From: Gemmatimonadota bacterium
Lineage (GTDB): Bacteria > Latescibacterota > UBA2968 > UBA8231
Length of the DNA: 21,193 bases
Assembly (NCBI GenBank): GCA_002712305.1
Contig: PATE01000006.1
Span: 8,364 to 29,556, forward strand
Direction: 5' to 3'
In this document: positions 1-6,361 of the stretch, one piece after another
How positions within the stretch are numbered: the first letter of the stretch is position 1
How the letters are laid out: every line of letters begins with the position of its first letter
The notes under the pieces: model-generated
The model's input: the letters and a program-made list of their open reading frames with translations, nothing else
What the model was told of the DNA's origin: nothing
The model's database searches: none
Program-made: the position numbers and the translations under genes

Positions 1-363
1 TTCTTCCGCCGGCTGCCCCATCTGGCCGACCGCATGGATCCGCTGATTGTAGAAGGTGTCAAAGCCGATACATCATGGGAACGACGCATCGAACTGCTGG
101 CGATGATGGCGGACATGTTGGACGAACGCATGGTGAAAATGGGCGTCATCCCGGCGCACCCTGCCTTTGAGGGGTCGGACACGTCGAGTTATCGGTTGCT
201 TGAACACGCCTACGGCGCGATTCTGCAGAAACTGCCCGAGGACGTGGTCCATCACGTCCCGTGCTGGGATCAGATCCCGCTGGAGGAGTTTCACACCGGC
301 TACGTGGCGACCCTACCCATCGACGAATGGGATTCGATTCTGAATCTGAAGCCCCTGAGCTAG
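1..363 (+). CDS. C-terminal part of an unrecognised protein (5' end outside window)
   Basis: The reading frame is open from base 1 and begins FFRRLPHLADRMDPL, so the gene starts upstream of the window; the ATG at 34 is internal in this reading. About 120 codons are visible, ending in TAG at 361-363. The visible part is soluble and acidic, with a Met-rich helix (ELLAMMADMLDERM) and a Trp/Pro-rich tail (HHVPCWDQIPLEEFH, then LPIDEWDSI). I do not recognise a family. It converges on the minus-strand tag operon with only 15 bp between the two stop codons and no clear hairpin terminator. Coding status is supported by the continuous frame and codon use like the neighbours; function is unknown. Confidence 0.6.
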   Translation, partial: FFRRLPHLADRMDPLIVEGVKADTSWERRIELLAMMADMLDERMVKMGVIPAHPAFEGSDTSSYRLLEHAYGAILQKLPEDVVHHVPCWDQIPLEEFHTGYVATLPIDEWDSILNLKPLS

Positions 364-378
364 GAAACTTCAGTTAGC

Positions 379-903
379 CTACACTTCGCCGCGCGCCCTG
401 GCTTCGAGATGCCGACGAATCCGGACGACGGTTTTGGGGCCGATGCCGTGTAGGGTGCCTAGGCGGTGATTTTCCAACGCTCGTTCGAGAGCGGGCAGTC
501 CATCGATGCCGTAGCCCTGATACATCATGACCGCCGTCTTCACACCCAACCCGGGAATGGCCACCAGATCGAGGACGGACTCGGGCACTCGCTGTGACCA
601 CTCCGTCCACTTGTCACAGGTTCCCGTATCGACGTACTGCTGCAACATGTGCTGAATCGTGGTTCCGATGCGAGGGATCTTCCGCAATCGCCCCTCGTGC
701 CGCATGGCCTCCATCGACTCAGGCCAATGCGCAATGGTATCGGCGACCCTCCTGAAATGAGCCACCTTCAGCTCTTCCATCCCCCCGATCACGAGGTAGT
801 CGGCCAATCGCCGCAGCTTGTCTGCGATCTCCAGATTGCCCTTCCACTGAGTCTTGCCATCACCATCGGTCACAGGCGTGTCGTCGAGAGGAAATCCGGT
901 CAT
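379..903 (-). CDS. Stand-alone PolX/Pol-beta N-terminal-like helix-hairpin-helix protein
   Basis: This 174-residue protein resembles the N-terminal 8-kDa plus HhH part of family X DNA polymerases: IADKLRRLADYL at about 26-37, then three HhH hairpins with cores IPRIG (76-80), IPGLG (116-120) and LHGIG (151-155). It stops there, with no nucleotidyltransferase palm (no GS/DxD motif) and no PHP domain. HhH hairpins bind the DNA backbone non-specifically, so a DNA-binding role is likely. The hairpin that carries the dRP-lyase lysines of Pol beta (GTKIAEK) reads GTTIQHM here, so lyase activity is not expected. The ATG at 901-903 overlaps the TGA of tag (ATGA, 900-903), implying translational coupling and a shared role in base-excision repair (inference). 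The alternative is a protein-interaction module related to archaeal or bacterial HhH proteins. Confidence 0.75.
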   Translation of the reverse strand: MTGFPLDDTPVTDGDGKTQWKGNLEIADKLRRLADYLVIGGMEELKVAHFRRVADTIAHWPESMEAMRHEGRLRKIPRIGTTIQHMLQQYVDTGTCDKWTEWSQRVPESVLDLVAIPGLGVKTAVMMYQGYGIDGLPALERALENHRLGTLHGIGPKTVVRIRRHLEARARGEV

Positions 904-1496
904 CGCACAGAGGCACCCGCAAGTGCGGCAACCTGTTCGTGACGAAAGCAGTCGACCACGTGGTCGTTGACCATTCCTGTGGCCTGCATCAGCGCATAAC
1001 AGATCGTGGGCCCCACGAAGGTGAACCCGCGCATCTTCAGATCCTTGCTCATCGCCTTTGACAGATCTGTCTCAGCAGGTAGATCGTCCATCGTCTTGAA
1101 TCTGTTCTGGATTGGCGTGCCTTCGACGAATCCCCAGATGTATTCGTCCCACGTGCCGACCTGGTCCACGACAGCCAGAAAGGCCTTCGCATTTCGTACC
1201 GCAGCACGCACCTTGAGACGATTCCGCACGATACCCTCGTCCTGCAGCAACTCGGCGATCTTGCGTTCGTCATAGCGAGCCACCTTGTGGGGATCGAATT
1301 CATCGAAGGCACGTCGGTAGTTGTCGCGTTTGTTGAGGATCGTGGACCAACTCAGTCCAGCCTGCGCGCCCTCCAGGATGAGGAACTCGAACAGACGCTG
1401 ATCATCGTGCAGAGGGGTTCCCCAATCCTCATCGTGATAGGCCTGCATCGCTTCGTGTTCACCCGCCCACGCACAGCGCACCCGCTCGCCCGCCAT
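900..1496 (-). CDS. tag: DNA-3-methyladenine glycosylase I
   Basis: Tag removes 3-methyladenine from alkylated DNA, leaving an abasic site, in the cytoplasm. The 198-residue length is close to the usual 185-200. The N-terminus RCAWAGE...YHDEDWG matches the Tag signature. The structural zinc ligands of the family are all present: C8, H21, and H179 with C183 in NDHVVDCFRH. The core AGLSWSTILNKRDNYRRAF and the SKDLKMRGFTFVGPT segment (glycosylase fold) are intact. The start is supported by a purine-rich Shine-Dalgarno (AAAGGGGTAGGG) directly upstream of the ATG at 1496. It is the first gene of a two-gene minus-strand operon and overlaps the downstream HhH gene by 4 bp. Function is recognised with high confidence. 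Confidence 0.95.
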   Translation of the reverse strand: MAGERVRCAWAGEHEAMQAYHDEDWGTPLHDDQRLFEFLILEGAQAGLSWSTILNKRDNYRRAFDEFDPHKVARYDERKIAELLQDEGIVRNRLKVRAAVRNAKAFLAVVDQVGTWDEYIWGFVEGTPIQNRFKTMDDLPAETDLSKAMSKDLKMRGFTFVGPTICYALMQATGMVNDHVVDCFRHEQVAALAGASVR

Positions 1497-1766
1497 CCCT
1501 ACCCCTTTCTCAACTCTTTGCGGATCACAAGCTTCAGCCCGTACCAGACTGGTGACTACCTAATGAAGATGGGCGGAGGAGACCAGATGAACCTGTCTAC
1601 CGGCGACATCATTACCAGCTTTTAGGATCGGGGGTCTGTTGCAGGACATTCTATACGGGAAGTTGTCGTAAGGATGCCTGGAGGGTGACAAAAGGGGACG
1701 AATGATGGACGTCTCTCTCAGAAGCCTGCCGGGTCGGATCATCCAGTACAGCATTTCCGGGGACGG
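1497..1766. other. Non-coding stretch upstream of tag, possible short peptides only
   Basis: This 270-bp stretch lies between the tag start and a small minus-strand frame. I see no recognisable gene. Two very short plus-strand frames have purine-rich leaders: ATG at 1587 after GGAGGAGACCAG, giving 12 codons (MNLSTGDIITSF), and ATG at 1702 or 1705 after AAAAGGGG, giving about 25 codons ending at 1777-1779. Neither shows family resemblance, and both may be chance. Together with the recombinase remnant further right it makes up a 580-bp gene-poor patch. The tag promoter should lie here, but I could not pick convincing -35/-10 boxes. Confidence 0.4.
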
Positions 1767-1955
1767 TCACAGCTTGTAGCGACCGTAAAGGGTTTTGCCG
1801 CGATAAAAGTACTCATCCCACTCATCATCTGTCGGCTCCCTTCCCATCTGCTCTGCGAGTTTCTCCCTTTTGGCCCACTCTTCGTCTCTCTCCTTGGCCC
1901 ATTCCTGCTCCCGTAAAGCTGTGCCGGAGAGTATGTGGTGACAATCTGACTCCAT
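1767..1955 (-). CDS. Small charged hypothetical protein, possibly a gene fragment
   Basis: An ATG at 1955 (or TTG at 1958) opens about 62 codons. The second half is strongly charged and helical (EWAKERDEEWAKREKLAEQ), ending REPTDDEWDEYFYRGKTLYGRYKL with Trp/Tyr-rich character typical of real protein rather than of a shadow frame. I do not recognise a family. Its upstream end overlaps, in another frame, the HTLRHSF part of the tyrosine-recombinase remnant, so this could be the surviving 3' end of a different gene joined to the recombinase scar, or the shifted continuation of the same broken gene. No good Shine-Dalgarno is seen. Real small gene and pseudogene fragment are about equally likely. 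Confidence 0.35.
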   Translation of the reverse strand: MESDCHHILSGTALREQEWAKERDEEWAKREKLAEQMGREPTDDEWDEYFYRGKTLYGRYKL

Positions 1956-2046
1956 CAAGGTCGATTTTCTTGCCTAACCTCTTGAATACCAACTGAATAG
2001 CTCGTGAGGTCAGTGGTTTTCCTTGTTCGGTAAGGAATTGGTTAAA
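1912..2046 (-). pseudogene. Tyrosine recombinase (phage integrase/Xer family) remnant
   Basis: Between a TGA at 2047-2049 and the point where similarity is lost, the minus strand reads about 45 codons in one frame: FNQFLTEQGKPLTSRAIQ, then LVFKRLGKKIDLDGVRLS, then PHTLRHSFTG. This is the pattern of the catalytic domain of tyrosine recombinases: the 'FLT..GKPLTSRAIQ..FKR' segment followed by the box II H-x-L-R-H motif with catalytic His and Arg. The box I arginine and the nucleophilic tyrosine are absent, an in-frame stop lies just upstream, and no start is present, so it cannot be functional. By my count 1961-2050 is about 60% A+T, richer than the flanking genes, consistent with acquired DNA. 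It marks an old integration or excision event. Confidence 0.8.
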
Positions 2047-2078
2047 TCAAGAGAAGTGATCGGCTCGCCGACGAAGGT

Positions 2079-3038
2079 CTAAGCGCGAAGTCCAGCGAGA
2101 ATGGCTTCGCACAGTTCCATCGTCTTCACCGCCTCGTCCAGGTTTGCCGCCGGCAGGCCGATGGGCCGATGGTCTCGGACACAGTCAAGGAAGTAGCGAG
2201 CCTGAGCTGTGGCTCCATCGGGTCGGTCCGTCGCCATCGGCTGAGGATCATCGCCGACGGTGTGAATCGTGCCGCCGCGGATGCCCTCCAGGTAGGCAGA
2301 GATGCCGTCGCCGTGCAGTTCATAACGCTCGAGTCGGCCGCCGGACGTGTAGTTGTGCGTGAGTTGAGCCACCACGTCGTTGTCGAACCGAATCAGGGCA
2401 GCGTGCACGTCTTTGTAATCTCCCGTCGCGCGCCGTACGACACTGTGCACTTCAGCCACATCGCTGCCCGCCATGGCGCGCACGACGTCGATGGAATGAA
2501 TCGGCGTCTCCAGGAGCATGTTGTCTTTCAGGCTCTCTGGAAACCGAGGATCGTCGATCGTCTTGTTAGGCTTGTGGAATTCGCCCACCAGTTGGATCAG
2601 TGGCCCCTTTTCGGCGATGGCCGCACGCGCCTCGACAATCCAGGGATTGAAGCGACGGTCCCAGGCGACCATCCCCCGGGCACCTGATGTGGCCGCAACA
2701 TCGCGAAGTCGACGCGTCTCCTCCGCGCTCAGTCCGGGAGGTTTCTCGAGAAGGGTGTCGACGCCACGCTCCAGGCTGATCGCCGCCGTGGGAGCATTGA
2801 GATGAGCCGGTGTGGCCAGAAACACAGCATCCACCTCGACCTGATCCAACAGGGCACCGATCTCGTCGAATTGACGCTCCACGCCGTAGGTCTCCCCCAC
2901 CTGCGCACGAGCATCGGCCGACGCGTCAGCGATGCCCACCACCTCGACATCGTCGAACTCAGATAGTCGCTGCAGGTGGTGTTTACCACGCCCCCCACAG
3001 CCAATTACGCCCACGCGGATTGCTTTGGCCTCGCTCAT
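2079..3038 (-). CDS. Gfo/Idh/MocA family NAD(P)-dependent oxidoreductase
   Basis: A 319-residue cytoplasmic dehydrogenase of the glucose-fructose oxidoreductase / inositol dehydrogenase family. The Rossmann dinucleotide loop is near the start (VGVIGCGGRGKHH; G13-x-G15-x-x-G18), and the first acidic turn VVGIADAS follows. The conserved EKPP (98-101) corresponds to the family EKP lysine. H181 and D184 in ETPIHSIDVVRAM match the family HxxD catalytic pair. The C-terminal alpha/beta domain carries the substrate site and is complete. Length and motif order are typical. It is the last gene of the minus-strand cluster, 22 bp after the FGE-like pseudogene, and its company (isomerase, GH-like protein) suggests sugar or polyol oxidation. 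Substrate cannot be assigned. Confidence 0.9.
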   Translation of the reverse strand: MSEAKAIRVGVIGCGGRGKHHLQRLSEFDDVEVVGIADASADARAQVGETYGVERQFDEIGALLDQVEVDAVFLATPAHLNAPTAAISLERGVDTLLEKPPGLSAEETRRLRDVAATSGARGMVAWDRRFNPWIVEARAAIAEKGPLIQLVGEFHKPNKTIDDPRFPESLKDNMLLETPIHSIDVVRAMAGSDVAEVHSVVRRATGDYKDVHAALIRFDNDVVAQLTHNYTSGGRLERYELHGDGISAYLEGIRGGTIHTVGDDPQPMATDRPDGATAQARYFLDCVRDHRPIGLPAANLDEAVKTMELCEAILAGLRA

Positions 3039-3060
3039 CGATCCAGCTCTCTCTTTCGAT

Positions 3061-3800
3061 TCAAGGTTCGATCAGATCCTCAGTGCTGCCGGCACACCGG
3101 AATCCGATGTTTGCGGCTGCGGCCCTGCTGCTGTCGCGGACTGCGACCCCTGAACTGATGCCACGCACGACCCACACCTCGTCGGGCGTTCCTGGGGCAT
3201 GCGGGTTTCGCGCCGGGCTCCGACCATAGAAATCAGCCGCGAAGCCATCCGCCACCCATTCGCCGTGCCCGTCTCCAAGTTCGTATACGCCATAGAAGGA
3301 GGCTTCGTGGGTTCGTTAGTCATCGGGTATGTTGCCCCAGACAAAGAGTCGCCCATATCGGTGAGCAACAGCACTTGCGACAGATAGGCCTGTCCGTCCT
3401 CCACAGCGACGGAAAACCACAGGTCGTTGAGATAGCTGACATAGTCGCCGACGGTCACCTGGAATTGATCGACATAGAACGAATCGAGGTCCACCACATG
3501 CGCCGGCATCGCAGCAGGGCACGCGTCCAGCAACACCCCAGCCTCCAGCAGCGCGCCCTCCGCTTCAGGGGTCAACCCCATGAGAAACTCCCCGGCCGAG
3601 ACCAGGCGCATCTGGTGCTCGGTATGGGCCGGCGACCGATCCACGAAGTGACCGGGTGCACCTTCAGCCGGCGTAGAGGCTCCGGCGGTCGTGCTTCGGC
3701 CGCAGGACAACACAGAGATGGAAAGAGCAAGCACGAGCCCCATCGGGCCAAACCACCCCTTAGCGGACAGATCTTCCTCAGGGCGCCTGAACGTCGGCAT
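3061..3800 (-). pseudogene. Frameshifted formylglycine-generating-enzyme-like (SUMF1/FGE-sulfatase domain) lipoprotein
   Basis: The first part reads MPTFRRPEED, a hydrophobic run LVLALSISVLSC with lipobox Cys33, then FGE-sulfatase domain features: MRLVSAGEFLMGLTPEAE and FYVDQFQVTVGDYVSYLND (family 'FYIDKYEVTNAQY'). After about 3390 the family pattern moves to a second frame: RYGRLFVWGN, FYGVYELGDGHGEWVADGF, then VWVVRGISSGVAVRDSSR and IGFRCA, ending in TGA at 3061. That second frame is also broken by TAA at 3316-3318. The segment usually reading RLPTEAEWEYAAR is missing or eroded, and the total is shorter than intact homologues. So there is one frame change plus one in-frame stop. The CYRYRC-type active-site cysteine pair of true FGE is absent, so it was probably an FGE-like binding lipoprotein even when intact. 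Assembly error is a weaker alternative. Confidence 0.8.
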
Positions 3801-3806
3801 CGCCCG

Positions 3807-4628
3807 TCAGGCGCCTTCGGCGATCACGTCGCGAAGATGCGCCACGGCGAGTCTCGTCGCTTCATCAATATCGCATTGATTCCGATCGCCCAGTTCAAAA
3901 ACCAGGCCGATCGTTCCATTGTAGTTGGCATCCCGAAGGATGCCGAGCACCCGCCGGTAGTCGATCCACTCCTCCCGGCCGCCGTCGATCTTGTAGATCT
4001 TGGCGCGTACGTAAACCGTCTGGGCCGCCATCGGTCGCAGATAGTCTTCGTAGAGATCGACTGCCGAATCAAACTCACCGCGCGGATGAGATCCGATGGC
4101 CCCCTTCCATTGCCCCGTGTCCATCAGAAAGTGGAAATTGGGGCGATCCACATCGGCGAGAATCTGTTTCGCCTGCGACGCGGTCATGCAGAAACTGCTC
4201 TCATCATGATTCTGTAGGCCGAGGGACACGCCCTGGTCGGCAGCGTAGTCGGCCAGTTGCTGAAAGCTGTCCACCATCGGCCCCCACAGCCTTTCCTGCT
4301 CGGTGACATCCTCAGGCCACGCGTGCCGAGCAAAAACCCGCAGCAGCTGGGCACCGAGCAGGGCTCCCGCATCGACGTCCCGGCGCCCCTGAGAGAGCCG
4401 CTCCTGCTGGCCTTCGGATTCCCCCACGAAGGTGCCAGATCCTGCATAACCAATCGTCAGACCGTGCTGCAAGCAGGTCCAGCGCACCTTTTGCAGATAG
4501 CTCAGTTCGCGGTCCATTCCTGACAGGTGGATATCGACGCCATCCAACCCGAGTCGAGCCGCCCGGACGATCACCTCTTCGATGGTAGCGTCCGGTGTCT
4601 CGCGAGCCATGGTACTGAGACGAATCAT
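3807..4628 (-). CDS. Sugar phosphate isomerase/epimerase-like TIM-barrel protein (AP endonuclease 2 fold)
   Basis: A 273-residue soluble TIM barrel. Landmarks: beta-1 IRLSTMARETP; AARLGLDGVDIHLSG (about 23-37); LLRVFARHAWP (95-104); VSLGLQNHDES (134-144); FHFLMDTGQWKG (165-176); VYVRAKIYKIDG (206-216); IGLVFELGD (240-248). This is the xylose-isomerase-like / AP_endonuc_2 family, whose members isomerise or epimerise sugars using a divalent metal. Two usual ligand positions differ: Q139 where Glu is common (ENH) and R208 where His is common, while D170 and E245 remain. From memory, a subgroup shares these 'QNH' and 'VRAKIY' forms, so they need not mean inactivation. It lies 10 bp after the GH-like gene and 6 bp before the FGE-like pseudogene, in one operon. 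Confidence 0.85.
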   Translation of the reverse strand: MIRLSTMARETPDATIEEVIVRAARLGLDGVDIHLSGMDRELSYLQKVRWTCLQHGLTIGYAGSGTFVGESEGQQERLSQGRRDVDAGALLGAQLLRVFARHAWPEDVTEQERLWGPMVDSFQQLADYAADQGVSLGLQNHDESSFCMTASQAKQILADVDRPNFHFLMDTGQWKGAIGSHPRGEFDSAVDLYEDYLRPMAAQTVYVRAKIYKIDGGREEWIDYRRVLGILRDANYNGTIGLVFELGDRNQCDIDEATRLAVAHLRDVIAEGA

Positions 4629-4638
4629 CGGTTGCGTT

Positions 4639-6210
4639 TCACGTGGTAAGAGGTGACAGACGCGACGAACCGAGTCCGTGAGGGCGCTGCATATCCCGGT
4701 ATCTCAGATATAGCTCGACGCCATTCAGCTCCCGCGAGAACGTGGCGCGTTCATCTCGATTCACCATCTCGACCTCAACTGTATTAATACCGGGCAGGAT
4801 CCACTCGGCGGGAAGTCGGAAGCGAAGCCAGTGAAAGGCGCCCGCCAATGGGGCCTGTACCGATTGAGCTCCGTACAGACGAACCGGCATCGTCACGGCC
4901 CGCTCGTCGGTGATGTCCGCCGTTTCGAGATGCAGCGCCTGATCGTTGAAGCGGAAAGACATTTCGTCGTCTGCGCACATCTGTTGAATCCGCAGGGTCA
5001 ACTCCGCCGCTTTCATCTCGCCATCCTGACGGGCGCTCTCTACGTCATCGGCAATCTGTATCTGCACGGTCGCCTTCGTCCCCGGCTCGAGAGGAATCGG
5101 CAGCTGGCGATCGGGTGTCGAGGTGGGTGTGTCCATGGCGCCTTCCCTCGGCTGCAGAAAGTATCGCTTGTCGCGCCGACATGTCGTCTCGGGATAGGCC
5201 ATTTCGCGCAGAAACTGATACTGCTCATCGGCCAGCGGCCAGGGCATATAGCCGTGGTACAGCCCATTCCACCCACCCGACAAAAGAGTGTGCCGCAGTG
5301 CACGCGACATCTCGATATGAAGGAATCCCGTCGCCTCGTGATAGACCCGACGCGGTGGTCGATAATAGGTGGCCGTGTTCGAATCAGCCGCAAGATCTGG
5401 AAGCCACGACGGTTTCGGCTGTGTATCGGTAAGTACTCGTTCATCCTGTGCACAGACCCAGTCTACGTGCCCCGATCTGATCCAGGCGCCCACGTCGAGC
5501 CCACTCGATCGATTTCGCTCTTCGTCCAGGCTGACACGCGCACTCACCGAGAATCGCCGTCCCTTCTTCTCCCCGACTTCGTCGGCCAGACGCCGGACCT
5601 CGGCCACGAACTGCGTCATCCGGGGCGTGCCCTGCTCTACCTCCCCGGTTTTGAAGAAACGCAGATCAAACATGAAGTCGAGTTCGATCCCATCGGGCCC
5701 ATAGTCCTCGAAGATCTCGCGCAAGACGGCCAGTTTGTCTTCGTGCACCGCATCGTGCATGAAGTCATAGCCCCACAGATAACGACCCTCCTCACCGATA
5801 CAGATGCCTTCGGGACTGCCTTGCTTCAGAAGCCCCGCGCGATCCGACCCCGGCGCGGCCGGGTCCTGCAGTTTCAGACTTGGAACGACACGCGTGCCAA
5901 GCTCCCTGCCTCGTTCGACGACGGTCCGCAGTTGATCGGTCCCCAGCCGCCGTGCCTCTTCGACCATGCGCATGATGCGCCAGTCGATATAGTTGCCCCA
6001 CGATGTCTGCCCCTGGCCAACGACTCGGCCCACCTTGCTGTCGTGGAAGTACACATCTCCATAGCCAAGTCCGAGCACGAGAGTATCGGCGCCCGTTCCT
6101 GCCAACTCATCCACCGGCCACTGCAGCATGTGCTCCGAGGCTGGTGGCTCAATGCGCTTTGCGTGGAAGTGGTGGGCGTCGTTGTAGTAGATGAATCGTG
6201 GATGTGCCAT
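4639..6210 (-). CDS. GH-like (GHL10/DUF4015-type) TIM-barrel protein with C-terminal beta domain
   Basis: A start at 6210 gives 523 residues beginning MAHPRFIYYNDAHHFHAKR. It has a clear Shine-Dalgarno (CCAGGAGTCCC-ATG), whereas the longer frame to 6345 would run through the divergent promoter region with no such signal. The N-terminal two thirds read as a glycosidase-like TIM barrel: DTLVLGLGYGDVYF, GTRVVPSLKL, then GPDGIELDFMFDLRFF with acidic residues at the end of a strand as in catalytic barrels, and SVSARVSLDEE. The last 170 residues (from about TKATVQIQIADD) look like a beta-sandwich. No signal peptide or membrane segment, so it should be cytoplasmic. It heads the minus-strand operon. 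Carbohydrate-active function is inference; I cannot name a substrate or a numbered GH family. Confidence 0.8.
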   Translation of the reverse strand: MAHPRFIYYNDAHHFHAKRIEPPASEHMLQWPVDELAGTGADTLVLGLGYGDVYFHDSKVGRVVGQGQTSWGNYIDWRIMRMVEEARRLGTDQLRTVVERGRELGTRVVPSLKLQDPAAPGSDRAGLLKQGSPEGICIGEEGRYLWGYDFMHDAVHEDKLAVLREIFEDYGPDGIELDFMFDLRFFKTGEVEQGTPRMTQFVAEVRRLADEVGEKKGRRFSVSARVSLDEERNRSSGLDVGAWIRSGHVDWVCAQDERVLTDTQPKPSWLPDLAADSNTATYYRPPRRVYHEATGFLHIEMSRALRHTLLSGGWNGLYHGYMPWPLADEQYQFLREMAYPETTCRRDKRYFLQPREGAMDTPTSTPDRQLPIPLEPGTKATVQIQIADDVESARQDGEMKAAELTLRIQQMCADDEMSFRFNDQALHLETADITDERAVTMPVRLYGAQSVQAPLAGAFHWLRFRLPAEWILPGINTVEVEMVNRDERATFSRELNGVELYLRYRDMQRPHGLGSSRLSPLTT

Positions 6211-6270
6211 GGGACTCCTGGGGAGTTGGCCAGTTGCGCTGGTTGAACTAGGTTGCTCGTTGAATTGAGC

Positions 6271-6299
6271 CGTATAGAATTGCGCCGTCTGGTCGACAA
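6271..6299 (-). promoter_or_regulatory. Candidate sigma70-type promoter for the minus-strand GH-like operon
   Basis: On the minus strand TTGTCG (6294-6299) is followed after exactly 17 bp by TATACG (6271-6276). Each box matches four of six consensus bases. It lies about 60 bp upstream of the start at 6210. On the plus strand the same spot offers TTGCTC (6253-6258), a 16-bp gap and TAGAAT (6275-6280) for the gene at 6362, so the two -10 boxes would overlap. The sigma factor of this organism is unknown, and this is a by-eye call. Confidence 0.4.
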
Positions 6300-6361
6300 G
6301 AAAGGGCGCCACCGGGTCGGGGGAAACCCCACCGGCCACTATCACTCCGGAGCTTCACTGC

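Noticed and set aside
1560-1754. 64-codon minus-strand frame in the gene-poor patch
   Set aside because: No ribosome site, no family resemblance, and an irregular composition (Arg/Pro/His-rich); treated as chance.
4831-6246. Plus-strand 471-codon open frame
   Set aside because: It is antisense to the GH-like gene, whose frame has a good ribosome site and domain motifs; the antisense product shows no family pattern. Long antisense frames are common in GC-rich DNA.
6211-6345. 45-codon N-terminal extension of the GH-like protein
   Set aside because: It would cover the divergent promoter region, and no ribosome site supports it, whereas AGGAG sits right before the ATG at 6210.
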